NCBI RefSeq assembly: GCF_014204795.1
Contig: NZ_JACHMB010000001.1
Location: 310,001-374,000, forward strand
DNA from: Nonomuraea jabiensis
Lineage (GTDB): Bacteria > Actinomycetota > Actinomycetes > Streptosporangiales > Streptosporangiaceae
DNA: 64,000 nucleotides
Direction: 5' to 3'
Positions 51,100 through 58,436 of the stretch are shown here, in pieces. The notes under the pieces are model-generated. The model made no database searches. It had not been told where the DNA came from and was given only the letters and a program-made list of their open reading frames with translations. The number at the start of each line of letters is the position of its first letter. Within the stretch, counting starts at the first letter, position 1. The translations under genes were made by a program, and so were the position numbers.

Positions 51100-52130
51100 G
51101 AAGCATACCCGCCGCCATGATCGGCCAAGGGTGTCCCCGCGATGGTGAGCGCACCCCCGAGCCGATCGTTGGCCGTGCGGAGCCAACGCACCAACCGTCG
51201 CCCGTCGGGACCGAGCTCTGCCGCGGCCTCCGGGGTGCTGAGCGTGGAGCCGAAGAAGTCGGCCCTGGCCCAGCGGACGGTCAGGCGCTCATCCAGCTCC
51301 TCCGGTGTCAACCCCAGGTCGGCATGCTCATCTGCTGCTGCCAGGTGCAGGAGGGAGCAGTGCACGTAGACGTGGAACGCGGCCAGAGCGCGGTCCACGC
51401 TGAACAGGCGCCCTGAGCCGCCCCACGGAACCAAGACCTTGTGGCTCGTGTCGTCGCTGTAGCCGTCCCGCAACATCCGGCGGGTCAGGCGGACTTCCAC
51501 CAGCTTCTGGTGCAGGCACTCGTGAAGCAGGGCGTCGGCGGTCTCCAGCGGATCGTCGAGGAGTTCCTTGCCGATGTACACCAGCAAGGGCGTGCCGTTG
51601 ATGAAAGCGCTGCTGAGGTCACCCGAGCAGAAGGCGAGCCCATCGACCAGGGCGGTAGTGGACGGCGCGACCTCCGGCAGCAGCCGGTGCAACAGGCCGC
51701 GGGCCCGTTCGACCGCTGTCTCCATGTCGGCTGACGGTTCCAGGATCTCGACAGTGAACGTGTGGCCGTCGTTACGCATCGTCTGATGGAAACGTTCGAC
51801 GACCCGCTTGCCGAGCGGGTCGACGTCCCATCCGGCGATGTTCGAAGGCCCGGAGGGCGCCTGGGCGAGCAGGTCCATCAGTTCGAGCGCGGCGGCCTGG
51901 GCGCGTACCTCGCTGGTGCGCAGGTGGATGAGCGCTTCGTCGAGATAGCCCCTGATCAGGATGCGGTGAAGGGGGGAGGCAGGCCAGGGCCAGCTGAGAG
52001 AGAAGCCGGGGAAGACATCGGCGAAGAGCTCGGTCACCCCTCGGTAGAAGATGTCGGAGTTCACCCTCAACGACCGGCTGTCGCCGAAGACCCCGGTGGA
52101 CAACTCCTGCTCGACCTCATTGACGATCAT
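51096..52130 (-). CDS. HEXXH-motif peptide-modification protein
   Basis: 344 aa from ATG 52130, overlapping the RRE gene stop by 4 bp (ATGA). It has the layout of the 'HEXXH motif-containing putative peptide modification protein' family: a helical N-terminal half, a beta-rich middle (FINGTPLLVYIGKELLDDPLETADALLHECLHQKL, residues ~176-210) with HECLH at 203-207, and VPWGGSGRLFSVDRALAAFHVYVHCSLLHLA (~234-264) giving further His ligands. Members of this family in RiPP clusters have been reported to act as iron/2-oxoglutarate beta-hydroxylases despite the protease-like motif. Expected to act on the cluster's precursor peptide. The C-terminus runs into the IS630 relic, so a few residues may be lost. 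Confidence 0.8.
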   Translation of the reverse strand: MIVNEVEQELSTGVFGDSRSLRVNSDIFYRGVTELFADVFPGFSLSWPWPASPLHRILIRGYLDEALIHLRTSEVRAQAAALELMDLLAQAPSGPSNIAGWDVDPLGKRVVERFHQTMRNDGHTFTVEILEPSADMETAVERARGLLHRLLPEVAPSTTALVDGLAFCSGDLSSAFINGTPLLVYIGKELLDDPLETADALLHECLHQKLVEVRLTRRMLRDGYSDDTSHKVLVPWGGSGRLFSVDRALAAFHVYVHCSLLHLAAADEHADLGLTPEELDERLTVRWARADFFGSTLSTPEAAAELGPDGRRLVRWLRTANDRLGGALTIAGTPLADHGGGYAS

Positions 52131-52390
52131 GCGATCACCCGGAGGAGCCCTTGGAGAAGGAGGTCGGAGACATGTTTGTCGAAGGCCGCGCGTGGTTGCC
52201 CGGCGATCTTGGTGTATCGGTCCGCGGCGGTCTCCAGGCTGTACGCGGTGGCCATCTCGAGTGCCAGCCAACTCGCCTTGTCGAGGATCAGCACTCCCGG
52301 CGGCTCCCGCATGAACACGAACGCGTTCGACAGATCTTCATACGGGCTCAGCGTCCAGCCCTCGGATTTCTCGTATCGGGGTCGGCTCAC
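52127..52390 (-). CDS. Stand-alone RRE/PqqD-like protein
   Basis: 87 aa from GTG 52390, overlapping the MFS gene stop by 4 bp (GTGA) and the HEXXH start by 4 bp. The order of elements matches PqqD-like RiPP recognition elements: paired strands (FVFMREPPGVLILDKASWLAL), then helices (EMATAYSLETAADRYTKIA, AAFDKHVSDLLLQGLL) ending in RVIA. Such discrete RREs deliver a leader peptide to a modifying enzyme, here most simply to the HEXXH protein. The family call rests on pattern and context, not a database match. Confidence 0.65.
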   Translation of the reverse strand: MSRPRYEKSEGWTLSPYEDLSNAFVFMREPPGVLILDKASWLALEMATAYSLETAADRYTKIAGQPRAAFDKHVSDLLLQGLLRVIA

Positions 52391-53688
52391 GCCGTCGTCA
52401 CCTCTTCTCTCGGCATCGCAGCGCTTCGATCCGCGCCGCGCACTGAACGAGACGCCGCGCTGACCGCGGCGACCAGCGCGCCGGTCACCGCGCATGCTCC
52501 CAGCACCAGTCCCGCCGCGCCTGCGTTCCCGGTGCCGAAGGTCTTCGCCAGGAAACCGTCGTCCATGACAGGGGCCAGGCGGTCGGTCAAAGGCCCGGCG
52601 ACCGCCATACCGAGCGGCACCGCGAGCTGGGCCACGGTCCTGCGCACGCCGAAGACCCTGGCCTGGAGGTCGAGCGGGACGGCCGACTGCCAGAGCGACT
52701 GGTAGGCCCCATTGATGATCGGAAGCACAAAACCCGCGCAGAAGCTGGCGGCAAGCCAGACAGGGCCGCTCCACCCGATGGCCGTGGGTAACGTGCCAAG
52801 AAGACAGCCCGCGATCATGCTCACGAGAATGAGCGGCACCCGGCGGACCCGGTGCAGAGCGATGGACGCCGACAGCCCGCCGAGGATGCCCCCGACCCCG
52901 CCCACCGAAGTCACCAGGCCGAGGAGCGCGGCGTCGTCACCGCTCCTCATCATGATCACGGGCACGGTCAGCACGGAACCCATCGCCACGACGAGATTCA
53001 TCACGAAGAACACCACGAGCAGCGATCGCAGGGCCGGTCTGGCCGTGATGAAACGCAGCCCGGTCCGTGCGCCCTCGATGCTCACGGAGATCGACGAGCG
53101 ATCCGCGATTGACGGCTCTGGGGCACCCCGAGGGACGCCGACCGCGACCAGCGTCAACAGCCCGATCAAGTAGCTGGCCGCGTCGATGAGCAGGACCCCG
53201 GTCAGATCGAAGACCCCGAGCAGCACGCCGCCGGCGACCGGGCCCAGCACAGCCGCCATCGAGTCCGTGAGGCTGACCAGCCCATTAGCCCGCGCCAGCC
53301 CGTCCTGCCCGGCCAACGTGGCGACCACCTTGGAGTACGCCAGCCAGTGAGCCGTCTCGACGACTCCCTCGATCACTCCCACGGCGTACAGGTGCCAGAG
53401 GCTGAGCTGCCCCGTCGAGTAGAGCACGACGAGTACGAAAGCGATGGTGGCGAGCAGCCCATCGCACCAAAGCATCAGCGTTTTCGGCGACACCCGATCG
53501 ACATGGGCGCCGATGAATGGAGCCAGTACCAGCCCGGGCAGGAAATTCACCAGGAGCAGCGTGGACAGGACCGTGGCCGAACCCGTCGACTGCCAGGCCC
53601 AAAGGGTGATCGCATACCAGGCAAGCCCGCCGCCCAACGCCGAGACGGTCTGGCCGGACCAAACACGAATGAAACGCCTCAGCACCAT
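52387..53688 (-). CDS. MFS transporter, probable peptide exporter
   Basis: 433 aa from ATG 53688, with 12 predicted membrane segments. It resembles the MFS group of macrolide/siderophore efflux proteins (MefA/EntS-like): FIRVWSGQTVSALGGGLAWYAITLWAW at the N-terminus, FIGAHVDRVSPKTLMLWCD with the conserved loop 2-3 motif, and LGPVAGGVLLGVFDLTGVLLIDAASYLIG (residues ~150-178). It is the first gene of the leftward arm of the second RiPP-like cluster and overlaps the RRE gene. It may export the mature product or provide self-resistance. Confidence 0.85.
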   Translation of the reverse strand: MVLRRFIRVWSGQTVSALGGGLAWYAITLWAWQSTGSATVLSTLLLVNFLPGLVLAPFIGAHVDRVSPKTLMLWCDGLLATIAFVLVVLYSTGQLSLWHLYAVGVIEGVVETAHWLAYSKVVATLAGQDGLARANGLVSLTDSMAAVLGPVAGGVLLGVFDLTGVLLIDAASYLIGLLTLVAVGVPRGAPEPSIADRSSISVSIEGARTGLRFITARPALRSLLVVFFVMNLVVAMGSVLTVPVIMMRSGDDAALLGLVTSVGGVGGILGGLSASIALHRVRRVPLILVSMIAGCLLGTLPTAIGWSGPVWLAASFCAGFVLPIINGAYQSLWQSAVPLDLQARVFGVRRTVAQLAVPLGMAVAGPLTDRLAPVMDDGFLAKTFGTGNAGAAGLVLGACAVTGALVAAVSAASRSVRGADRSAAMPREEVTTA

Positions 53689-53800
53689 CACACCCCCGTG
53701 GCGCGTTAATATCCGGTTGACACATTCCCAGAAGGCGCATCGAGCCGTCAAGATTGCAATACGGCGCGCCAAAGGGACTCCTTGACCGAAAGGAAGAGTC

Positions 53801-54769
53801 ATGGCACTTGACAAAGCAAGCGATTTCCCCGATGTTTTTCGGCACTTCGCGGTGGCGGAGGGTGAACGACCCGACGAGTCATGCTATCCCTACGCCCCCG
53901 TATTCCCTATTCGAATAGACGGAAACAGGGCCGTCATCAAGCGGACAACGGGTCCCATGTCCGCCGCGGCCGCGATCGCCCGTTGGGTGCGAGCCCTCGA
54001 CGAGCAGGGTGTCGAAGTGGTGAACCCCCTCACTCTGATCATGGACAACCCGGCGGAGATCGGCGACAGGGTTTGGGTGGTCTACCCCTGGATCGAAGGC
54101 AGGACCTACCAGGGATCGACCGCGGACATCGAGGCCGCAGGCGATCTCCTTGGCCGCATTCACGCTGCTCAGACGCCCGATGACGACATGCCGCGCTTCC
54201 CGTGGCCCGACCACGACGCCGCCTCCGTGGAGGAGGACGTGACCGGGCTGCAACGGGTGCTCGGCAAACATGCGCCGGAAATCCACGACGAGGTGCTGGC
54301 CAGGATGACTCCGTGGCTGGAGTCGTTCATGGCCGAGACCCTCCCGCCGGTGCGCGACGCCGACCTCCCGCGAGCCGTGGTCTGCATGGACTATAAGGCC
54401 AACAATCTGGTCTATGTCAATAACAAACCTGTCCTGATCGACCCCGACAACGCCGAGTTCGCACCCAGAATCCTCGACCTGGCACTCGCGGCCCTGCTGT
54501 TCCAGAACGAATCGGCCACCTCGCCGCCCAGACTCTTCACCACCGCCGAATGGGCAACGTTCATGTCGGCGTACGGCAGGCACGTGCGACTGACGGACAC
54601 TGAGGTGACATTATGGCCCACGGTGCTGCGCTACATGCTTCTGGAATGGGGCACGTGGACCCTCATCGACGCGGCAGAGTGGGATGACTGGGAGGACGCC
54701 CATAAACGCGGTTTCCTCGTCGATCTGGCCACTGTCGACCTCGAAAAATTCCCGCTGCCAAATAGCTGA
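53801..54769 (+). CDS. APH-like small-molecule or peptide kinase
   Basis: 322 aa from ATG 53801 (AAAGGAAG upstream). The kinase fold is of the aminoglycoside/choline phosphotransferase type: NRAVIKRTTGP with the ATP-binding Lys, VWVVYPWIEGRTYQG hinge, DLLGRIHAAQTP, catalytic loop VVCMDYKANNLVYVNNKP (Asp with Asn five residues on; the usual HxD His is replaced by Met) and metal-binding LIDPDNAEF. Codon 271 is TTA (54611-54613), suggesting bldA-dependent expression. Its place directly before the precursor peptide suggests it phosphorylates the peptide, an intermediate, or the product for self-protection. Confidence 0.75.
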   Translation: MALDKASDFPDVFRHFAVAEGERPDESCYPYAPVFPIRIDGNRAVIKRTTGPMSAAAAIARWVRALDEQGVEVVNPLTLIMDNPAEIGDRVWVVYPWIEGRTYQGSTADIEAAGDLLGRIHAAQTPDDDMPRFPWPDHDAASVEEDVTGLQRVLGKHAPEIHDEVLARMTPWLESFMAETLPPVRDADLPRAVVCMDYKANNLVYVNNKPVLIDPDNAEFAPRILDLALAALLFQNESATSPPRLFTTAEWATFMSAYGRHVRLTDTEVTLWPTVLRYMLLEWGTWTLIDAAEWDDWEDAHKRGFLVDLATVDLEKFPLPNS

Positions 54770-54883
54770 TGATACAGCCCAAGTCAATACTGTCAGAAAT
54801 TAGGCCACGCGAAGTATGGTGCCGATGGCGTCCAACGGGGGCGTTCGCGGCGCATTGCCGTGAGAGTCGTAACGGAGGGATTA

Positions 54884-55066
54884 ATGTCCAACGCTCTGCA
54901 GGAACTCGAGGCCAAGCTCGAGGCCGCCTTCAACGCCGACGACTGGAGTCTGGAGTCGGACTCCGTCATTGACGAGGCTGCCCTCTCCGACCTGGAGGAG
55001 TCCTCGATTCGTCCGATCAACATGGACCTCGTCCCGCTCGGTGGCAGCAGGCCGCGGCCCAACTAG
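54884..55066 (+). CDS. 60-aa RiPP precursor-like peptide
   Basis: ATG 54884 has GGAGG 6 bp upstream. Residues 1-41 form an acidic helical leader (NALQELEAKLEAAFNADDW, DSVIDEAALSDLEES) with 15 Asp/Glu. Residues 42-60 switch abruptly to an uncharged and basic segment, IRPINMDLVPLGGSRPRPN, which is the likely core. It has Arg at 43, 56 and 58, each next to Pro, and no Cys, Ser/Thr being scarce. This fits the neighbouring peptide arginase and hydroxylases rather than lanthionine or thiazole chemistry. A perfect 13-bp stem-loop follows at 55095-55124. No known precursor family recognised. Confidence 0.82.
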   Translation: MSNALQELEAKLEAAFNADDWSLESDSVIDEAALSDLEESSIRPINMDLVPLGGSRPRPN

Positions 55067-55094
55067 AAATCTGACGACCGCCGGCCGGCCGTAG

Positions 55095-55124
55095 AGCTCG
55101 GTGGGCGGCGACGCCCACCGAGCT
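55095..55124 (+). terminator. Perfect stem-loop after the precursor gene
   Basis: AGCTCGGTGGGCG and CGCCCACCGAGCT form a perfect 13-bp stem with a GCGA tetraloop, 28 bp after the precursor stop and 14 bp before the decarboxylase start. It should terminate most transcripts and so raise the precursor-to-enzyme ratio. Confidence 0.85.
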
Positions 55125-55138
55125 TCCCCAAGGCCCAG

Positions 55139-56269
55139 ATGACCTCACGCGACATGTTCCTGAGCGCTCTCCGTGACGCCGCCCAGGCGGCTCCGACGCC
55201 GGCTGTCCTCTACGACCTCGCGGGGATCGACACGATGGTGGCCGAGCTGCGACGTGACCTGTCGGAGCTGCCCGACGTCCTGATCTGCTTCGCCGTAAAG
55301 GCCAACCGCTGCCCTGACGTGCTTCGGCACCTGGCCTCTCTCGGGCTGGGCGCCGACGTGGCGAGTCCGGCCGAGCTGGAACTGGCCATGGCCGCGGGGA
55401 TGAAGGTCGTCACCGCCACCGCGCCCGCCCTGAGCGGGAGCGAGCTGGCCGACTTCCACAAGCGCGGCGTCCTGCTGGACGTCAGCAGCGTCTCGCAGCT
55501 GCGCGTGCTCCTCGACGAGGTCGGTTCAGGGGTACGGCTCGGCCTGCGAGTGCGGGTGCCCGTCTCCCCCGCCGACCGGAAGGGCAAGGGCATCGAGTGG
55601 AGCCGGTTCGGCGTCGACCCCGCCGACCCCGAGCTCCACGAGTTGCTGCGGTGCCATCGCGTGGAGGTGACCAGGCTGCACGTCCACGCGGGCGAGGTCA
55701 TGACCGCCCGGCGCGCACGCCGGCTCGTCACAGCGCTCCTGGCCTGTGCTGACCAGTTCCCCGAGGTCACGACACTCAACCTCGGCGGCGGCCTCGCCGC
55801 CCTCTACGCACGTCCGGCCGAGGCGAGACAGGCCTGGGCGGAGGTGGCCGCGGTGCTCGCCGAGCACCGCGGCAGGAGGTTCCGGATCGTCGTGGAGCCA
55901 GGGATGCTGCTGACCGCGCTGGCCGGATACCTCGTCGTGTCCGTGCGCGCCGTGGACCGGCACCCCACCGGTCATCAGGTGGCCACCGTGGACGCCTCGG
56001 GATGGAATCTCCTGTCCTGGACGAGCCCTCGCCTGGTGGCTCAGATTCCCCACCGTCCCGACGACCCACGCACCTACACCGTCGCCGGAGCGAGCTGCTA
56101 CGAGGAAGATTACGTGGCCCGCTCGATCCAGGCTGCCGACCTGCGGGTGGGCGATCGGCTGATCTTCAATGCCGCTGGCGCGTACGTCACCAGCATGGCC
56201 CGTTCCATGCACGGGCTGGCTCTGCCGTACGAAGCCGCGCTCGTGCAAGGGAGCACCACGAAGTGCTGA
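55139..56269 (+). CDS. PLP-dependent decarboxylase, alanine-racemase fold (paralogue 1)
   Basis: 376 aa. It has the fold type III layout of ornithine/diaminopimelate/carboxynorspermidine decarboxylases: PLP Lys54 in CFAVKANRCPD, GADVASPAELELAMAAG, HVHAG (His183), the phosphate-binding GGG (216-218), VEPGM (Glu253) and the C-terminal barrel with AGASCYEEDYVA, where Cys320 is the catalytic Cys position. The protein is shorter at the C-terminus than LysA. It follows the precursor gene and overlaps the next gene by 7 bp. It probably decarboxylates or otherwise processes an amino acid such as ornithine or arginine, either free or at a peptide end; the substrate is unknown. Confidence 0.82.
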   Translation: MTSRDMFLSALRDAAQAAPTPAVLYDLAGIDTMVAELRRDLSELPDVLICFAVKANRCPDVLRHLASLGLGADVASPAELELAMAAGMKVVTATAPALSGSELADFHKRGVLLDVSSVSQLRVLLDEVGSGVRLGLRVRVPVSPADRKGKGIEWSRFGVDPADPELHELLRCHRVEVTRLHVHAGEVMTARRARRLVTALLACADQFPEVTTLNLGGGLAALYARPAEARQAWAEVAAVLAEHRGRRFRIVVEPGMLLTALAGYLVVSVRAVDRHPTGHQVATVDASGWNLLSWTSPRLVAQIPHRPDDPRTYTVAGASCYEEDYVARSIQAADLRVGDRLIFNAAGAYVTSMARSMHGLALPYEAALVQGSTTKC

Positions 56270-56691
56270 GTGATCTGGACCCGTCCTTTGTCGACCTCCA
56301 GCAGGTCGAGTCGGTGATCGAGGGCGTGACGTCGCGCTGTGCCGTACTCGAGCTTGGAACCGACGATCCCCGCCGCGCGGCGATCCTGGCCGCCGTCGCC
56401 CCGGATGCCCTGCCGGGGAAACCGGGCACCCTTCTGCTCCGCCGCTACTTACGAGGCGATTACTGGCTGCCCCACCGCTTCGGCGAGGAGCTCGGCGACG
56501 TCGACTGGGGCGTGCACGTGGCGTTGCAAGACTCCGGGGTCGACGGCATGACCTACTGGGACGGCGAGGAGTTCGTGCGTGTCCTGGACAGGGCCGGGAT
56601 TCCGGTACGGCCGGCGCCGGACGCCTGGTGCTGGACCAGCCCAGTCCGGAGCGCGGTTCGCTACACCGTCACCATCGGAGGCAGCGCGTGA
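56263..56691 (+). CDS. Degenerate 2OG-oxygenase-like protein (probable pseudoenzyme)
   Basis: 142 aa from GTG 56263 (GGGAG upstream), overlapping the decarboxylase end. Its second half aligns with the intact oxygenase encoded next: RRYLRGDYWLPHRF versus NRYDVGDYILPHRD, and APDAWCWTSPVRSAVRYTVTI versus DPSAWHWVDPVRDHIRYTLVTI (aligned as motifs at residues 60-73 and 119-138). The iron-binding HxD has become HRF (His71, Phe73) and the distal His has become Cys123; the 2OG-binding Arg133 is kept. Iron ligation should fail, so it may act as a scaffold or regulatory partner of the active oxygenase. Codon 63 is TTA (56449-56451). It overlaps the next gene by 4 bp. Confidence 0.72.
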   Translation: MLSDLDPSFVDLQQVESVIEGVTSRCAVLELGTDDPRRAAILAAVAPDALPGKPGTLLLRRYLRGDYWLPHRFGEELGDVDWGVHVALQDSGVDGMTYWDGEEFVRVLDRAGIPVRPAPDAWCWTSPVRSAVRYTVTIGGSA

Positions 56692-57221
56692 AGCCGCTCA
56701 CCGTTTCCCCGGGTGCCGTACGCAACTACGCGGAGATCGTCGCGATGGCCGAGCGCTACCGGCATCTGTTCAGCGACTACCCCGATCCGGTCGCCCGGAA
56801 GGCCAGACCGGCGGACTGGGATCCGCTCAACCCCTACCGGGACTCCGAGTACGAGGACGACGACCGCTACCACGTGCTCCAGATGGGGGACATGCCGCGC
56901 GAGCTGGCCGTGACCATTCTCAACGGCCTCGCCACCCCCGACTGCGACCTGCGGAACTTCTACTTCCAGATCAACAGGTACGACGTTGGCGACTACATCC
57001 TCCCGCATCGCGACAGCTTGCAGCAGGGCCTGTACATGCTCACCGACTCCGAGGTGGACGGACTGGTCGTGCAGTCGGGCCCCGGACGGATGGAGTTCGT
57101 CCCCGACACGGCGGGGAGTCTCGTCGAGCACGACCCGAGCGCATGGCACTGGGTCGATCCGGTGCGCGACCACATCAGGTACACCCTGGTGACCATCCCC
57201 GCCCGCCCGCCGGCCCGCTGA
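56688..57221 (+). CDS. 2-oxoglutarate/Fe(II)-dependent oxygenase
   Basis: 177 aa from GTG 56688, with GGAGG 6 bp upstream and a 4-bp overlap with the pseudoenzyme gene. The double-stranded beta-helix has all the ligands: His107 and Asp109 in GDYILPHRDSLQQGLYML, distal His154 in DPSAWHWVDPV and 2OG-binding Arg164 in HIRYTLVTI. The fold order resembles prolyl-4-hydroxylase/PKHD-type small oxygenases. It likely hydroxylates residues of the 60-aa precursor, with the arginines, prolines or asparagines in the core as candidates. It is translated tightly with its degenerate relative, so a heterodimer is plausible. Confidence 0.82.
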   Translation: MKPLTVSPGAVRNYAEIVAMAERYRHLFSDYPDPVARKARPADWDPLNPYRDSEYEDDDRYHVLQMGDMPRELAVTILNGLATPDCDLRNFYFQINRYDVGDYILPHRDSLQQGLYMLTDSEVDGLVVQSGPGRMEFVPDTAGSLVEHDPSAWHWVDPVRDHIRYTLVTIPARPPAR

Positions 57222-57233
57222 CAAGGAGCCTCA

Positions 57234-58436
57234 ATGGCAGACCACACCGTGGAGCCGCTCATGTCACAGCCCTCGCGGCGGCTGTTCGAGGCCGCCGCGG
57301 AGGTCGAGACCCCCGCGCTCATCTACGACCTGCAGGGCATCGCGGATACCGTCCGACGCATGCGGGAGGACATCTCGGTCGTACCGGGAGCCCGGCTGAA
57401 CATCGCGCTGAAGGCGTGCCACACCCCTGAGATCCTGGCCCATCTCGCCGCGATGGACGTCGGCGCGGACGTCGCCAGCGTCGGGGAGCTGGACCTGGCC
57501 GAGCGCGCCGGCTTCCACGAGATCTCTGCGACCGGTCCGGCCTTCTCCGCGGCCCACTTCGCGCGGTTCGTGGACAGCGGGGTCGTCGTCGACCTCGACT
57601 CCTGCGGCCAGATCGACCTTTACGGACGGCACCACGCCGGCACCGTCGTCGGCCTGAGGACCAGGATCCCGCTTCCCGAGCGCCTGGAGTCCGAGGCGAC
57701 ATTCGGGCGCAACAGCAGGTTCGGCGTCACCGTCACCGATCCCGAACTCCACGCCGCCTTGGAGCGATACAGTCTGCGCGTCACCAGACTCCACCTGCAC
57801 ACCGGCCAGATGACCCCCGAGTCACTGCTGTACAAGGTCACCTACACGCTCCTCATGGCCGAGCAGTTCCCCGACGTCCACACCATCGACCTCGGTGGCG
57901 GCTTCTTCCACCTTTACGCGCACCGCGGCAGGGCCATCGCGGCGTTCGCCAGGATGCGCCGGATCGTCGAGGACTGGCAGGAACGCCACGGACGGCGGAT
58001 CGCCTTCAGGTTCGAGCCGGGCGGAGCGGTGCTGGCCGTCTACGGCTACCTGTTCACCGAGGTCCGCTCGGTCGAGGAACACCACCCCCACCACGGAACC
58101 AGGGTGGTCACCGTGGACTCGTCTGCCTGGAACCTCGCCCCATGGCACAAGCCCGAGGTGCTGTCGGCCGTTCCCTCGGCCGATGCCGCCGAGAGGGAGC
58201 CCGGCCTGATCGCCGGGAACACCCTGTACGAGAACGACTTCTTCGGCACCGACATCAAGGGCCGCGTCCAGCCGTTCCGCTTCCCCAAATGCCAGGTGGG
58301 CGACCGCCTGGTCGTCACCGCGACGGGCGCCTACACGATGACCAACTCACGGCGTTTCAACCGGATCCCCCCACCGGTCGAGTACGGCTTCGACGGCGTC
58401 ACTCTGACCCGGCTCACCACGGAGGTGTTCGCGTGA
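57234..58436 (+). CDS. PLP-dependent decarboxylase, alanine-racemase fold (paralogue 2)
   Basis: 400 aa from ATG 57234 (AAGGAG upstream). It is a paralogue of the enzyme at 55139-56269: PLP Lys60 in NIALKACHTPE, GADVASVGELDLAERAG, HLHTGQ, phosphate-binding DLGGGFF, and FEPGGAVLAVYG. The C-terminal catalytic loop differs: where paralogue 1 has GASCYEEDYVA, this protein has GNTLYENDFFG, so the decarboxylase Cys is replaced by Leu. The two enzymes therefore probably catalyse different steps. Loss of this acid in related decarboxylases can favour oxidative or transamination side reactions. It overlaps the arginase gene by 4 bp (GTGA). Confidence 0.8.
   Translation: MADHTVEPLMSQPSRRLFEAAAEVETPALIYDLQGIADTVRRMREDISVVPGARLNIALKACHTPEILAHLAAMDVGADVASVGELDLAERAGFHEISATGPAFSAAHFARFVDSGVVVDLDSCGQIDLYGRHHAGTVVGLRTRIPLPERLESEATFGRNSRFGVTVTDPELHAALERYSLRVTRLHLHTGQMTPESLLYKVTYTLLMAEQFPDVHTIDLGGGFFHLYAHRGRAIAAFARMRRIVEDWQERHGRRIAFRFEPGGAVLAVYGYLFTEVRSVEEHHPHHGTRVVTVDSSAWNLAPWHKPEVLSAVPSADAAEREPGLIAGNTLYENDFFGTDIKGRVQPFRFPKCQVGDRLVVTATGAYTMTNSRRFNRIPPPVEYGFDGVTLTRLTTEVFA

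Noticed and set aside
53717..53722. TTGACA as a -35 box for the kinase/precursor operon
   Set aside because: No acceptable -10 hexamer lies 16-19 bp downstream on the plus strand, nor a matching pair on the minus strand.
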